Shown in pieces: positions 47,948 to 57,938 of a stretch of 64,000 nt of DNA. A model generated the notes under the pieces. The model had not been told where the DNA came from. It was given only the letters and a program-made list of their open reading frames with translations, and did no database searches. Location of the stretch: contig CAZKWY010000001.1 in the NCBI GenBank assembly GCA_964556655.1, positions 29,974 to 93,973 of the forward strand, read 5' to 3'. The stretch comes from CAZKWY01 sp964556655 (GTDB lineage Bacteria; Patescibacteriota; Minisyncoccia; Portnoybacterales; UBA2143). The position numbers and the translations under genes are program-made. How positions within the stretch are numbered: the first letter of the stretch is position 1; each line of letters opens with the position of its first letter.

Positions 47948-50794
47948 ATGGAATTTTCTAAAATAGAAAAAAGAATTCTGAAATTTTGGCATAAGGAAGA
48001 TGTCTTTGGCAGGCTTTTAAAAGAAAAGAAAGGCAAGCCTATTTTTAGTTTTTACGATGGCCCGCCTTTTGCTTCGGGTTTGCCTCATTACGGTCATATT
48101 TTGGCCAGTACGATCAAAGACGCTGTTCTGCGCTATTGGACAATGAAAGGGTATCGGGTTTCTTGGCGGGTGGGCTGGGATTGCCATGGTTTGCCAGTAG
48201 AAAATTTGGTTGAAAAAGAGTTAAAGATTAACAGCAAAAAAGAAATTGAAGAGATGGGCATTGACCGTTTTAATAAAGCTTGCCGGCGTTCTGTTTTTCG
48301 CTGTACCGATCAATGGAAAAAAACTCTTTCTCGCTTAGGGAGGTGGTCTGACTATTCTCAGCCGTATTCCACGATGGACGATAATTACATTGAGTCGGTG
48401 TGGTGGGTTTTTAAAAAGCTTTGGGACCAGAGTCTAGTCTATCAAGATTATCGAGTGACTCCTTATTGCGTCCGCTGTGGAACGCCGTTGTCTAATTTTG
48501 AGCTTAATCAGCCCGGAGCTTATCAGGAGATAAAAGACGAGTCGGTTTTTATTCGTTTTGTTTTGCCCTCCAAGCCTTCAACTTTTTTATTGGTTTGGAC
48601 TACTACTCCGTGGACCTTGCCGGCTAATACAGCTGTCGCTGTAGGTCCTAAAATCAAGTACGTTCAAGTAAAGCTGGCCCAAGATCGTTTAATTCTAGCC
48701 AAGGAAAGATTAGAAGAAGTTTTAGCCGGAGAAAAATATACGGTGGAAAAAGAATTTTTAGGAAAAGATCTGGTTGGCTTAAAATATAAGGCGCTTTATC
48801 CCAGCGTTTCAGACAAAGAAATCTATCGGGTGGTGGCTGCTGATTTTGTACTCACTTCAGAAGGAACTGGTCTTGTCCATATCGCTCCTGCCTTTGGCGA
48901 AGAAGATATGGAATTAGGCAAAAAAGAAAGCTTGCCTTTGGTAGTGACGGTCGATGAAGAAGGCAAGATAGTCAAGGGATACAATCTTCCTGGCGAAGGC
49001 GAACTGGTTAAGGCGGCTAACGAAAAAATAAAAGACAATTTAGACAAGCGCGGCTTTCTTTTTAAATCGGAAAAAACCGTTCACAGCTATCCTCATTGCT
49101 GGCGATGTGATACGCCTTTAATCTACTATCCTCTTAATAGTTGGTATATTGCTGTTTCAAAAATGAGGAGCCAGTTAGTAAAGAATAATAAAAAAATTAA
49201 CTGGGTTCCCCGCCATATTAAAGAAGGGCGGTTCGGTCGCTGGCTGGCGGAGGCGCGAGACTGGTCTGTTTCCCGGAACCGTTATTGGGGGGCTCCTATT
49301 CCAGTCTGGCAGTGTCAAAAATGTCGCCGCGCGAAATGCGTAGGAAGCATTAAGGAGCTAAACCAGGCTCAAATAAAGGATCTTCATCGGCCAGCTATCG
49401 ATAAAATCTTCTTGCCGTGTTCTTGCGGCGGGAAGATGAAGAGAACGTCGGAAGTTTTTGACTGTTGGTTTGAATCTGGCTCTATGCCTTATGGCCAATG
49501 GCATTATCCTTTTGAAAATAAAAAACTTGTGGAAAAAACATTCCCCGCTGATTTTATCGCCGAGGGGATGGATCAAACGAGAGGATGGTTTTATACTCTC
49601 CACGTTTTAAGCGCGGCCTTGACAAAAGAAGATATTGGTCTGGGCAAAAATCAACCTGCTTTTAAAAACTGTATTGTCAACGGATTAATTTTAGGAGATG
49701 ACGGAAGAAAACTTTCTAAAAGGCTTGGCAACTATACCTCTCCAGAAGAGATCTTTGAAAGGTATGGAGCAGACACTTTAAGGTATTTTCTTTTGGCTAG
49801 CACTCCTATCGGAGAAGACTACATTGCTTCCGACAAAAGAATCGCTGAAACCTATCGCCGGACAATAATGACTTTTTGGAATTCATTTATTTTCTTTGAT
49901 ACCTATAAAGAGGGACAGGTGTTGGCGCCTTCTTCGGTTGGGCCAACTACTGTTTTAGACAAGTGGGCAGTTTCGCGGCTTAATTCTATTAGCAAAGAGA
50001 TAAACGAATGGATGAGCCAATACCAGCTTACTAAAGCGGCGCGCTTGATCGATGTTTTGATCGACGATTTATCTAATTGGTATATTCGCCGCTCTAGAAA
50101 AAGATTTCAAAAGCCAATCTCCCTTAAGGACAAAAAAGAGGGGCAAAAAATATTGGCCTATCTTTTACTTAACACGGCGCGGCTGGCTGCTCCTTTTATG
50201 CCTTTTCTCAGCGAAGAAATCTATCATCATTTAGGCAAAAAAGCTTCGGTTCATTTGGATTCTTATCCCATGGCTGACCAAAAGCATCTCGATAAAAAAC
50301 TGGAAGAAGAAATGTTAAAAACGCGACTTTTGATTACAGAAGCTTTGTCTATCAGATCGGCTAAAGGGATAAAAATTAGGCAGCCTTTGGCTATGCTGAC
50401 TATTGACAGCAAGAAAATATTTTCTAACAAGGAGCTGGTGGATCTAATCAAAGAAGAAGTTAATGTCAAAGAGGTCGCTCTTGGGCCTAAAGTCAAATTG
50501 AATACTAAAATAACCAAAGAGCTTGAAAACGAAGGATTAGTCCGCGAATTGATAAGACACATTCAAGAAATGAGGAAAGACAGCGGTTTTAAGCCGGGCC
50601 AATTTATTTATTTGCGTCTTCGTCCAATATCTTCGTTTTTAGACGACCTTTTCAAGCGATACCAAAAAGAAATTCAAAGAGAGATCTTGGCCGGCAAGAT
50701 TGATTTCGGTCCCAAGAGAAAAGAAGTCTTTTTGGCAGAAAAAGAAATTGTTCTTGGTTCAGGCAAGGTCTGGCTAGGAGTTAGGAAGATGTAG
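47948..50794 (+). CDS. ileS: Isoleucyl-tRNA synthetase (eukaryote-like IleRS2 type)
   Basis: 948 aa. The HIGH motif is GLPHYGHILAST and the KMSKS loop is GRKLSKRLGNYTSPEEI. The editing domain has TTTPWTLPANTA and DGTGLVH-like GTGLVHIAPAFGEED. The GLPHYGH form and the long C-terminal domain resemble the IleRS2 group found in eukaryotes and some bacteria, often linked to mupirocin tolerance. ATG 47948 follows an AGAGAG stretch; an upstream TTG 47927 is less likely. 24 bp after argS. Confidence 0.95.
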   Translation: MEFSKIEKRILKFWHKEDVFGRLLKEKKGKPIFSFYDGPPFASGLPHYGHILASTIKDAVLRYWTMKGYRVSWRVGWDCHGLPVENLVEKELKINSKKEIEEMGIDRFNKACRRSVFRCTDQWKKTLSRLGRWSDYSQPYSTMDDNYIESVWWVFKKLWDQSLVYQDYRVTPYCVRCGTPLSNFELNQPGAYQEIKDESVFIRFVLPSKPSTFLLVWTTTPWTLPANTAVAVGPKIKYVQVKLAQDRLILAKERLEEVLAGEKYTVEKEFLGKDLVGLKYKALYPSVSDKEIYRVVAADFVLTSEGTGLVHIAPAFGEEDMELGKKESLPLVVTVDEEGKIVKGYNLPGEGELVKAANEKIKDNLDKRGFLFKSEKTVHSYPHCWRCDTPLIYYPLNSWYIAVSKMRSQLVKNNKKINWVPRHIKEGRFGRWLAEARDWSVSRNRYWGAPIPVWQCQKCRRAKCVGSIKELNQAQIKDLHRPAIDKIFLPCSCGGKMKRTSEVFDCWFESGSMPYGQWHYPFENKKLVEKTFPADFIAEGMDQTRGWFYTLHVLSAALTKEDIGLGKNQPAFKNCIVNGLILGDDGRKLSKRLGNYTSPEEIFERYGADTLRYFLLASTPIGEDYIASDKRIAETYRRTIMTFWNSFIFFDTYKEGQVLAPSSVGPTTVLDKWAVSRLNSISKEINEWMSQYQLTKAARLIDVLIDDLSNWYIRRSRKRFQKPISLKDKKEGQKILAYLLLNTARLAAPFMPFLSEEIYHHLGKKASVHLDSYPMADQKHLDKKLEEEMLKTRLLITEALSIRSAKGIKIRQPLAMLTIDSKKIFSNKELVDLIKEEVNVKEVALGPKVKLNTKITKELENEGLVRELIRHIQEMRKDSGFKPGQFIYLRLRPISSFLDDLFKRYQKEIQREILAGKIDFGPKRKEVFLAEKEIVLGSGKVWLGVRKM

Positions 50795-50807
50795 CCATTT
50801 AAAGGTT

Positions 50808-51350
50808 ATGCTCAAAGCAGAAGGAATTATTATAAAAAGAATTAACAGGGGAGAATTTGATCGTTTTTTAACCGTCTATACTAAAGAATTTGGCAAAATA
50901 AACCTCAAAGCTCGCTCTTCCAGGAAAGAAGGCTCTAAATTGAAAGGGCATCTTGAGCTATTTAATCACGTTCATTTAATGATTATTCCATCTCGTGGCG
51001 CGTCCATTGTCGGGGGAGCAGAAAATCTTAATTCTTTTGCTGGCTTTCGCCGCCGCATAGATTGTTTAGCAGCGGCTCATTGTTTTTCAGAATTGATAGA
51101 TAAAACAGTGGCAGGATCAGAAAAAGATGAAGGGCTTTGGGCTTTGATTGTCGCTTCATTTGATTCTTTGGCCGAAGAAAAAAGCGATCCCGTTTCTTTA
51201 TTGGATAATTTTGAAAAAAAACTAGGCTTTCTTTTGGGTTATGGGGAAGATCCTTTAATCCAAAGAGAATCTCTGGGTTATTTTACAGGCGGAGAAAATT
51301 ACAGTAAGCGCTTTTTACAAAAGGCGGTTTCTCTGCTAAAATTAAGCTAA
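50808..51350 (+). CDS. recO: DNA repair protein RecO, short form
   Basis: 180 aa. The N-terminal OB-fold is typical: AEGIIIKRINRGEFDRFLTVYTKEFGKINLKARSSRK, followed by GHLELFNHVHLMI. A helical domain follows, but the protein ends at about 180 residues while RecO usually has about 240. The cysteine zinc motif is missing. RecO anneals strands and loads RecA. It is 13 bp after ileS and 3 bp before the next gene. Confidence 0.85.
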   Translation: MLKAEGIIIKRINRGEFDRFLTVYTKEFGKINLKARSSRKEGSKLKGHLELFNHVHLMIIPSRGASIVGGAENLNSFAGFRRRIDCLAAAHCFSELIDKTVAGSEKDEGLWALIVASFDSLAEEKSDPVSLLDNFEKKLGFLLGYGEDPLIQRESLGYFTGGENYSKRFLQKAVSLLKLS

Positions 51351-51353
51351 ACA

Positions 51354-53216
51354 ATGGACTTGGAAAAGCTTAAAAAGAAGCTTTATCGCCCCGAGGCAGA
51401 ATTCGAGGAAAGGATTAGGGGGCCGAATTTGGGCAAAGAGCTTGATGGCGAATCATCTCGTCGCCAACAATGGGATGCTGGATCTGCTCCTAGGCAGGAA
51501 TCATCCGGCGGCTTATGGCGCCGCTTTCGCTGGCCTATTATAGCGGTAGCTGTTTTTTTATTTTTTGCGGCTGGCTTTATGTTCTGGCAGGGACTAACTT
51601 CTTTTGATGAAGATAAAGTAGAGCTAACCATTAAAGGACCGCAACAAGCTTCCAGCGGGCAAGAGGTTGTTTATAAGATCTTTTATCGAAATGGCACTCG
51701 TCTTGATTTAGAAAACGCGAGATTGACTTTTTATTATTCCAAGGGTGTTTTTGACGACGATGGCTCTTCGCGGTCTTTTTCTTTGGGAGAGATCTCTTCT
51801 CAGCGCGAGGGAGAAGTCAGTTCGGCAATTAACATTCTAGGGACAAAAGGGTCTGCTAAAAAGGTGCGGGCAGAGCTTTCTTATCAGCCGGCTGGGTTGA
51901 GCTCTCGCTATTTTAAGGAAAGCGATTTTTCTACGGAGATAACTTCAGTGCCCCTTGTTCTGCGCTTCAGTCTGCCCGAAAAAGTGGTCAGCGGGCAATC
52001 TTTTGATTTTTCTCTAAGATATCTCAACCAAAGCGAAACAACTTTTGACGATCTCTATTTGAAATTAATTTATCCTCAAAACTTCTCTTTCTCTTCTGCT
52101 AATCCCCAACCAGAAGAAGAAAATGACAGTCTTTTTAAAGTCGGTTCTTTGGGATCTGACGAAGAGCGAAGCATTTCTGCCAGCGGCTCTTTAAGCGGCG
52201 AAGAGAACAAATCAATGTCTTTTGAGGCCCATCTTGGAATTATTAATGAGAAAGAAGAATTTATTGCTTTTTCTGAAACGGCGGATTCTTTGAGAATTTC
52301 TCTGCCCCCCCTTTATCTTGTCCAGCGGCTTAGCAATGGGCAAACAAGCGTTTCATCCGGAGAAAGGCTTGAATATATCCTTAAATATAAAAACACCACC
52401 GATGTAGGCATCCGTAATGTTTTTATTGTCTCAGAAGTTTCCGGAGAGGCGCTCGATGTACGCTCTTTAAGCTCAAGGACGGGTTCTTTGGCAGGCGAAG
52501 CAATCACTTGGCGGCCAAGTAATTTGCCAGAGCTGTCCTATGTCGGCCCAAACCAGGAAGGAGAAGTAAGGTTCTCCGTCGAGGTTAAAGAATCTCTTCC
52601 TATTTATAACGCGGAAGACAAGCATTTTACTATTACTAACAAGGCCCGCATTGATGCCGCGCAAGTGCCTGCTTCATTAGTAAATATTCAAATTTCAGGA
52701 GAAAGCGTTTCAGAAACTAAAGTTAAAGGAAAATTAACAGTTAACGCGCAGGGGTTTTATCAAGATGAAACAATAATCAATCATGGTCCCATTCCCCCTC
52801 GGGCAGGGCAAGAGACTTCCTATACTATCAAATGGCAGCTATTGAGTTCGTCTAATGACTTAGAAAACGTTGTCGTAAAGGCTTTCCTGCCGCCCCATAG
52901 CGAATGGGCTGGTTTAGCGGTGCCTATTTCAGAAAGGGTTAACTATGACGACCAAACGGGCGAAATTGTTTGGCAAGTGGGTGATTTGCCTGCCGGAACA
53001 GGCATTGTTTTGCCGGTAAGGACAGTCGCTTTCCAGGTTTCTATTATTCCTAGCCAGGCGCAAGTCGGAGGAAGCGTAGAGCTTGTTGGAAGGACGGAAA
53101 TAGAAGGCGAAGATGTTTTTGTCGGCAGTAAAATTTCGTCCAGCGATAATTCTATTGACACTCGCTTGCCCGATGACGCTACTATTGCCAGCAGGGAAGG
53201 AATAGTAGTGGAATAA
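51354..53216 (+). CDS. Membrane-anchored surface protein with DUF11-like repeats
   Basis: 620 aa. A cytoplasmic N-terminus of about 60 residues and one membrane helix (WPIIAVAVFLFFAAGFMFW) are followed by an outside region of beta-sandwich repeats. Repeats begin with phrases such as GQEVVYKIFYRNGTRLDLENARLTF, GQSFDFSLRYLNQSETTFDDLYL, GERLEYILKYKNTTDVGIRNVFI and GQETSYTIKWQLLSSSNDLENVVV, each a DUF11/conserved-repeat-like domain. Adhesion or envelope structure is inferred. It is co-directional and tightly spaced with recO and glyS. Confidence 0.75.
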   Translation: MDLEKLKKKLYRPEAEFEERIRGPNLGKELDGESSRRQQWDAGSAPRQESSGGLWRRFRWPIIAVAVFLFFAAGFMFWQGLTSFDEDKVELTIKGPQQASSGQEVVYKIFYRNGTRLDLENARLTFYYSKGVFDDDGSSRSFSLGEISSQREGEVSSAINILGTKGSAKKVRAELSYQPAGLSSRYFKESDFSTEITSVPLVLRFSLPEKVVSGQSFDFSLRYLNQSETTFDDLYLKLIYPQNFSFSSANPQPEEENDSLFKVGSLGSDEERSISASGSLSGEENKSMSFEAHLGIINEKEEFIAFSETADSLRISLPPLYLVQRLSNGQTSVSSGERLEYILKYKNTTDVGIRNVFIVSEVSGEALDVRSLSSRTGSLAGEAITWRPSNLPELSYVGPNQEGEVRFSVEVKESLPIYNAEDKHFTITNKARIDAAQVPASLVNIQISGESVSETKVKGKLTVNAQGFYQDETIINHGPIPPRAGQETSYTIKWQLLSSSNDLENVVVKAFLPPHSEWAGLAVPISERVNYDDQTGEIVWQVGDLPAGTGIVLPVRTVAFQVSIIPSQAQVGGSVELVGRTEIEGEDVFVGSKISSSDNSIDTRLPDDATIASREGIVVE

Positions 53217-53240
53217 TAAAGCCATAATTATCAACAAACA

Positions 53241-54557
53241 ATGAAAACAGAGACTTCCATGGAAAAAATTGTTTCGCTTTGCAAAAGAAGGGGGTTTGTT
53301 TATCCCGGGTCAGAGATTTACGGCGGACTGGCCAGCGCTTATGATTATGGCCCTTTGGGTGCGGAATTAAAGAAAAACATTAAAGATGCCTGGTGGAACT
53401 ATTTTATTCGCCGTAGGGACGATATGGCGGGGCTGGACGGCGGAATTATCATGAGTCCGAAGATATGGGAGGCTAGCGGGCATGTTAAAAACTTTAAAGA
53501 TCCGCTTAAAGAATGTAAAAAATGCCATCGGAGATACAGGCCTGACAAGATGGAGGACAGCGCCAAATGCCCTGTCTGCGGAGGGGAGATGTCAGAGGAA
53601 AGGCTTTTTAGCGGAATGTTTAAGACCGTTATTGGTCCGGTAGAAGAGGACGGTCTTGTCGCTTATCTTCGTCCGGAAACTGCCCAAGCTATTTTTGTTA
53701 ACTATAAGAACGTTCTAGACTCCACTACTATGAAAATTCCTTTTGGCATTGGGCAAATCGGCAAAGCTTTTCGCAACGAAATTACTACTGGCCAATTCAT
53801 TTTTCGGACAATAGAATTTGAACAGATGGAGATTGAATACTTTATTTCTCCGCAGGCGGATTGGCGGAAAATTTTTGACCAATGGGTAGATGAGATGCAT
53901 GGCTTTATGGAGTTGATTGGGCTAGATAGAAAAAAAATGCATGACGAAGAAATTTCTGAAGAGGAGCGCGCTTTTTATTCTAAAAGAACAATTGATATGG
54001 AGTACGAATTTCCTTTTGGCCAGGATGAGCTTTGGGCGATTGCTTATCGGACAGATTATGATTTAGCCAGTCATCAGAAAGCATCCGGGGAAGATCTTGC
54101 TTATTTAGATAAAAAGGAAAACAAAAAGTATCTGCCCCATGTTATTGAGCCAACCTTTGGCGTTGACAGGACTTTTTTGGCTGTTATGGCAGAGGCCTAC
54201 CAAGAAGAGGAAATGCCTGATAAAAGCATAAGGATTTTCTTAAGGCTAGCTCCTGTTTTAGCTCCTTATACCGCAGCTGTTTTTCCTTTGTTAAAGAACA
54301 AGCCAGAATTAGTTCAAGAGGCAAGAGCGGTTTACGAAGAAATTAAAAGATATTTCCGTGTTGACTTTGACGATCACGGCAATATCGGCAAACGTTACCG
54401 CCGCCAAGATGAAATTGGCACTCCCTATTGCTTGACCGTCGATTTTGACACCCTCAAAGACAAGACAATTACAGTCAGGGATCGCGATACAATGAAGCAG
54501 GAGAGGGTGCCTAGGGATAAGTTAGCAGAATACATTAAAGAAAATTTGCCACATTAA
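53241..54557 (+). CDS. glyS: Glycyl-tRNA synthetase (alpha2 type)
   Basis: 438 aa class II enzyme. SLCKRRGFVYPGSEIYGGLASAYDYGPLG at the start is the family signature. A zinc-binding insert has CKKCHRRY and CPVCGG. Motif 2 is GKAFRNEITTGQFIFRTIEFEQMEIEYF, and motif 3 is EPTFGVDRTFLAVM. A C-terminal anticodon-binding domain follows (LAPVLAPYTAAVFPL). This is the homodimeric type, not the tetrameric GlyQS of many bacteria. Confidence 0.96.
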   Translation: MKTETSMEKIVSLCKRRGFVYPGSEIYGGLASAYDYGPLGAELKKNIKDAWWNYFIRRRDDMAGLDGGIIMSPKIWEASGHVKNFKDPLKECKKCHRRYRPDKMEDSAKCPVCGGEMSEERLFSGMFKTVIGPVEEDGLVAYLRPETAQAIFVNYKNVLDSTTMKIPFGIGQIGKAFRNEITTGQFIFRTIEFEQMEIEYFISPQADWRKIFDQWVDEMHGFMELIGLDRKKMHDEEISEEERAFYSKRTIDMEYEFPFGQDELWAIAYRTDYDLASHQKASGEDLAYLDKKENKKYLPHVIEPTFGVDRTFLAVMAEAYQEEEMPDKSIRIFLRLAPVLAPYTAAVFPLLKNKPELVQEARAVYEEIKRYFRVDFDDHGNIGKRYRRQDEIGTPYCLTVDFDTLKDKTITVRDRDTMKQERVPRDKLAEYIKENLPH

Positions 54558-54652
54558 CAAAATTAACAAAAATTATTTAAAAAATAATTAAACAGTTAGG
54601 CTTTAGCTTGCGTCAATAATAATTGCCGCGAGAAGGGTCTTCTGTCTTTAAT

Positions 54653-54868
54653 ATGCCAATAGTAAAAATAAAAGAGCTTATTGGTATTTCCAAGAAAAGC
54701 TTTGATGATGCCTTTAGGCAAGCCGTTGAACAGGCCTGCGAGCAAAAAGAAAATGTTAGCGGGGCCAAAATTGTCAGCCAAAGCGTCGAAGTCAAAGAGG
54801 GGCAGATTGCGGAATATAAGGTCAATGTTAAAGTCGCTTATCGATGGAACAAAGAACAGCATAGTTAA
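54653..54868 (+). CDS. Dodecin-like small protein
   Basis: 71 aa from ATG 54653 (MPIVKIKELIGISKKSFDDA). The pattern K-x-x-E-x-x-G-x-S-x-x-S-x-x-D-A, then AVEQACEQKENVSGAKIVSQSVEV and EYKVNVKVAYRW, matches dodecins, which form hollow 12-mers that store flavin or coenzyme A. The trailing aromatic and helical features fit. Ligand not provable here. It lies in the 330-bp gap between glyS and the peptidase gene. Confidence 0.75.
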   Translation: MPIVKIKELIGISKKSFDDAFRQAVEQACEQKENVSGAKIVSQSVEVKEGQIAEYKVNVKVAYRWNKEQHS

Positions 54869-54883
54869 TTGTTTTAAAAAAAT

Positions 54884-56149
54884 ATGTACAAAAAAACAGC
54901 CTTAAAAAATGGCTTGCGAATTATTACTGTGCCAATAAAATCGGTTCAAACAGCCGCGGTATTAGTGTTAGTGGGAGCTGGCTCTAAATACGAAAACAAA
55001 AACAATAACGGTATTTCTCATTTTTTAGAACATATGTTTTTTAAGGGGACTCGCAAGAGGCCGAATACTCTTGAGCTGATTGAATCTTTAGATAAAGTTG
55101 GTGGAGGCTACAATGCCTTTACTTCCCAAGAATATACCGGCTACTGGGCCAAAGTGGACGCGCGGCATCTTTCTTTGGCGCTAGATTGGATTTCTGATAT
55201 TTATTTAAACTCCAAGCTTGAGCAGGAAGAAATCAACCGTGAAAGAGGAACTATTTTGCAGGAGCTGAACATGTATCTAGATGCGCCTATGAGCTATGTC
55301 GGTGATCTTTGGGATAGTCTTTTGTATGGAGATCAACCAGCTGGCTGGAGCATTATCGGCACAGAGAAGGTTATTAGAAAAGCGCGCCGGCCTGATTTTG
55401 TTGATTATCTTAACAATCATTATTCTTCCAAAAATACCGTTATCGCTGTGGCGGGGAAAATTGATTCTGACAAAACAGAAAAAGAGATTGAGAGCCTTTT
55501 TAAAGGCATTAATACTGCTCCGACAGCGAAAAAAGAGTCAGTTAAAGGAAAGCAGAGCAGGCCTGCCTCTTTTATTTATTACAAAGATACGGACCAAACC
55601 CATTTAATTATCGGTTTTCGCGGCTATCATCTTTTTCACCCAGATCGTTATGCCTTAGGCCTGTTGGCTGTTATCCTGGGCGGCAATATGAGCTCGCGAA
55701 TGTTTATTTCTGTTCGGGAAAGAAAAGGTTTGGCTTATTATATTTCTACTCATAACGATTTGGATACTGACAGCGGATCTTGGTTCACTCGGGCGGGAGT
55801 AGATAACAGCAAAGTAGAACAGGCTATTAAGACTATTATGAAAGAATATCAGAAAATCGTTCGGGAGGGCGTTAGCGAAGAAGAATTGCAGAAAGCCAAA
55901 GACTATATTAAAGGAAGCGCGCGCATCAGCATGGAATCTTCTGATGAGCAGGCTTCTTTCTACGCTTTCGGAGAGCTTCTGATGGGCAAGATTTTGACCC
56001 TCGAAGAAAAATTTGTTAAAATTGACGCAGTAACTGTTGACGATGTCAAGCGGGTAGCTTGCGAAACTATTCGTTCAGAAAAACTTAATTTAGCTTTAAT
56101 CGGGCCATTTAAAGAAAAGGATAAATTTAATCACTTACTTACTCTTTAA
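54884..56149 (+). CDS. M16 family zinc peptidase
   Basis: 421 aa. The inverted zinc motif HxxEH is seen in GISHFLEHMFFKGTRKRP, with the distal Glu in the NRERGTILQELNMYLDAP region. The C-terminal half carries the inactive-like second domain (FISVRERKGLAYYIS). Related to mitochondrial processing peptidase and bacterial PqqL/YmxG. It lacks a signal peptide, so it is probably cytoplasmic. Confidence 0.92.
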   Translation: MYKKTALKNGLRIITVPIKSVQTAAVLVLVGAGSKYENKNNNGISHFLEHMFFKGTRKRPNTLELIESLDKVGGGYNAFTSQEYTGYWAKVDARHLSLALDWISDIYLNSKLEQEEINRERGTILQELNMYLDAPMSYVGDLWDSLLYGDQPAGWSIIGTEKVIRKARRPDFVDYLNNHYSSKNTVIAVAGKIDSDKTEKEIESLFKGINTAPTAKKESVKGKQSRPASFIYYKDTDQTHLIIGFRGYHLFHPDRYALGLLAVILGGNMSSRMFISVRERKGLAYYISTHNDLDTDSGSWFTRAGVDNSKVEQAIKTIMKEYQKIVREGVSEEELQKAKDYIKGSARISMESSDEQASFYAFGELLMGKILTLEEKFVKIDAVTVDDVKRVACETIRSEKLNLALIGPFKEKDKFNHLLTL

Positions 56150-56174
56150 TTGACAGTCTTTTAGGCAATATTTT

Positions 56175-57182
56175 ATGGACCAAGGCCAAACGATTAATAT
56201 TTCCACTTCTACTATCCTGCGGACGCTTTTAATTTTGCTAGGGTTCTTTTTCTTGTATCTTATCAAGGATATTGTCGTTATTATTTTAATTTCTGTGATT
56301 ATTGCTGCGGCCATTAATGGACCTGCTAGCTGGTTGCAAAAAAGAAAAGTCCCCCGCTTATTGGGAGTTATTTTTATCTATCTTTTGTTTTCTCTTATTA
56401 TAGCTCTGGTTTTTTCTCTGGTTTTGCCTCCGCTGTCTTCGCAGATAAAACAGCTGGCTAATTATTTTCCCGGGCTTTTGGAAAAATTTGGGCTAAGCGT
56501 GCAGGAGCGGTGGGGAGAATACAATCTAAGCGGTAATTTTCAGCAATTGCTGAATAATCTAGGCAACCGTTTAAGCCAGGCCACTTCTAGTATTTTTGCT
56601 GCTATAATCGGTTTATTTGGAGGTATTTTTTCTGCTACTGTTATTTTAGTAATTTCTTTTTATCTAGCTGTTCAGGAAAGGGGAGTCAAAAAGTTTGTCA
56701 TTTCTCTCTCTCCGCGAGATCATCAGCATTATCTTTCCGGCCTTATTGATCGGATACAGTCAAAAATTGGTGGCTGGCTAAGAGGTCAGCTGATGTTGAT
56801 GTTGACTATCGGTGTTCTTACCTATATCGGCCTTTATTTTTTGGATGTTAAATATGCCCTTACCCTCGCCTTATTGGCCGGCTTTTTAGAGATTATTCCC
56901 TATGTCGGGCCTATTATCTCGGCTGTCCCCGCGGTGGCTTTGGCCTTTATCCAGTCGCCTATGCTAGCTCTTATGGTGATTATCCTTTATCTCGTTGTCC
57001 AGCAACTGGAAAACTATGTCATTGCTCCTCAGATTATGAAAAAGACAGTTGGCCTTAATCCGATTGTCAACATTATTGTTATGCTGATTGGCGCCAAGCT
57101 TGCTGGTGTGTTGGGTATTATCTTGGCAGTGCCTGTAGCTGCTTCCATAGGAGAATTTTTAAAGGACTTGCGTGAGGAATAA
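56175..57182 (+). CDS. AI-2E family transporter (PerM-like permease)
   Basis: 335 aa with about eight membrane helices. The conserved end is ALLAGFLEIIPYVGPIISAVPAVALAF, then VQQLENYVIAPQIMKKTVGLNPIV and LAGVLGIILAVPVAASI. Members include TqsA and sodium/proton antiporters, so the substrate cannot be assigned. 25 bp after the peptidase gene, followed by a terminator. Confidence 0.9.
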   Translation: MDQGQTINISTSTILRTLLILLGFFFLYLIKDIVVIILISVIIAAAINGPASWLQKRKVPRLLGVIFIYLLFSLIIALVFSLVLPPLSSQIKQLANYFPGLLEKFGLSVQERWGEYNLSGNFQQLLNNLGNRLSQATSSIFAAIIGLFGGIFSATVILVISFYLAVQERGVKKFVISLSPRDHQHYLSGLIDRIQSKIGGWLRGQLMLMLTIGVLTYIGLYFLDVKYALTLALLAGFLEIIPYVGPIISAVPAVALAFIQSPMLALMVIILYLVVQQLENYVIAPQIMKKTVGLNPIVNIIVMLIGAKLAGVLGIILAVPVAASIGEFLKDLREE

Positions 57183-57210
57183 GATATTTTAACGAAACAA
57201 AACTTGAACG

Positions 57211-57236
57211 CGCTCTTGCTAAAAAGAGCGTTTTTT
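57211..57236 (+). terminator. Rho-independent terminator after the AI-2E transporter gene
   Basis: Stem CGCTCTT / AAGAGCG with a 6-nt loop followed by six T. It separates the M16/AI-2E genes from rsmI-metG. Confidence 0.85.
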
Positions 57237-57251
57237 AGATAAAATTACTTT

Positions 57252-57938
57252 ATGGCTATTCTCTATATCGCTGCGACGCCTATCGGCAATTTAAAAGATA
57301 TTAGCCAAAGGGTTTTAGACGTTTTTCAAGAAGTCGATTTAATTCTTTGCGAAGATACCAGGACAACAAAAAAGATCCTAAATTATTACCAGATTGACAG
57401 GCCAACAATGGCTTATCATCAACACAGCAAGCTGGCTAAAGCGGAAGAAATCTTGAAGCGGCTCAAAGAGGGGAAGCGCTTAGTTCTGGTTTCTGACGCG
57501 GGGACGCCCGCTATTAGCGATCCGGGCGCCAAGCTAATTAGCTATTTAGTTGCGCAAATGCCTTCATTAAAAGTCGTTCCTCTGCCGGGGCCGTCCGCGC
57601 TCACCGCGGCTCTAAGCATAGCTGGCTTGCCAGCAGATAAATTTATTTTTTTAGGCTTCCCGCCGAGCAAAAAGAAAAGAAAGAAATTTTTTCAAGAAGC
57701 AGCTAGCCAAAAATATACAGTTGTTTTTTATGAATCCTGCCATCGGATCCTAAAGACGCTTTATGATTTCGAGCTTGCTTCAAATCCTCTAGGCGGAAAT
57801 TTCAAAGTAGTTGTTTGTCGGGAGCTGACTAAAAAGTTTGAAAGTGTTTATCGCGGATCTTTCAAAGAGGTGATAGCAAAAATAGAAAAAGACGAAAGAA
57901 AAGGAGAGTTTGTCATCATAGCGAAAAGAAATGAATAA
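57252..57938 (+). CDS. rsmI: 16S rRNA (cytidine1402-2'-O)-methyltransferase RsmI
   Basis: 228 aa SAM-dependent enzyme of the tetrapyrrole methylase fold. ILYIAATPIGNLKDISQRVL, ILCEDTRTTKKILNYY, RLVLVSDAGTPAISDPGAKL and VVPLPGPSALTAALSIAGLP are characteristic. It modifies the decoding centre of the 30S subunit, as does RsmA at the left end of the window. It overlaps metG by 8 bp. Confidence 0.95.
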   Translation: MAILYIAATPIGNLKDISQRVLDVFQEVDLILCEDTRTTKKILNYYQIDRPTMAYHQHSKLAKAEEILKRLKEGKRLVLVSDAGTPAISDPGAKLISYLVAQMPSLKVVPLPGPSALTAALSIAGLPADKFIFLGFPPSKKKRKKFFQEAASQKYTVVFYESCHRILKTLYDFELASNPLGGNFKVVVCRELTKKFESVYRGSFKEVIAKIEKDERKGEFVIIAKRNE

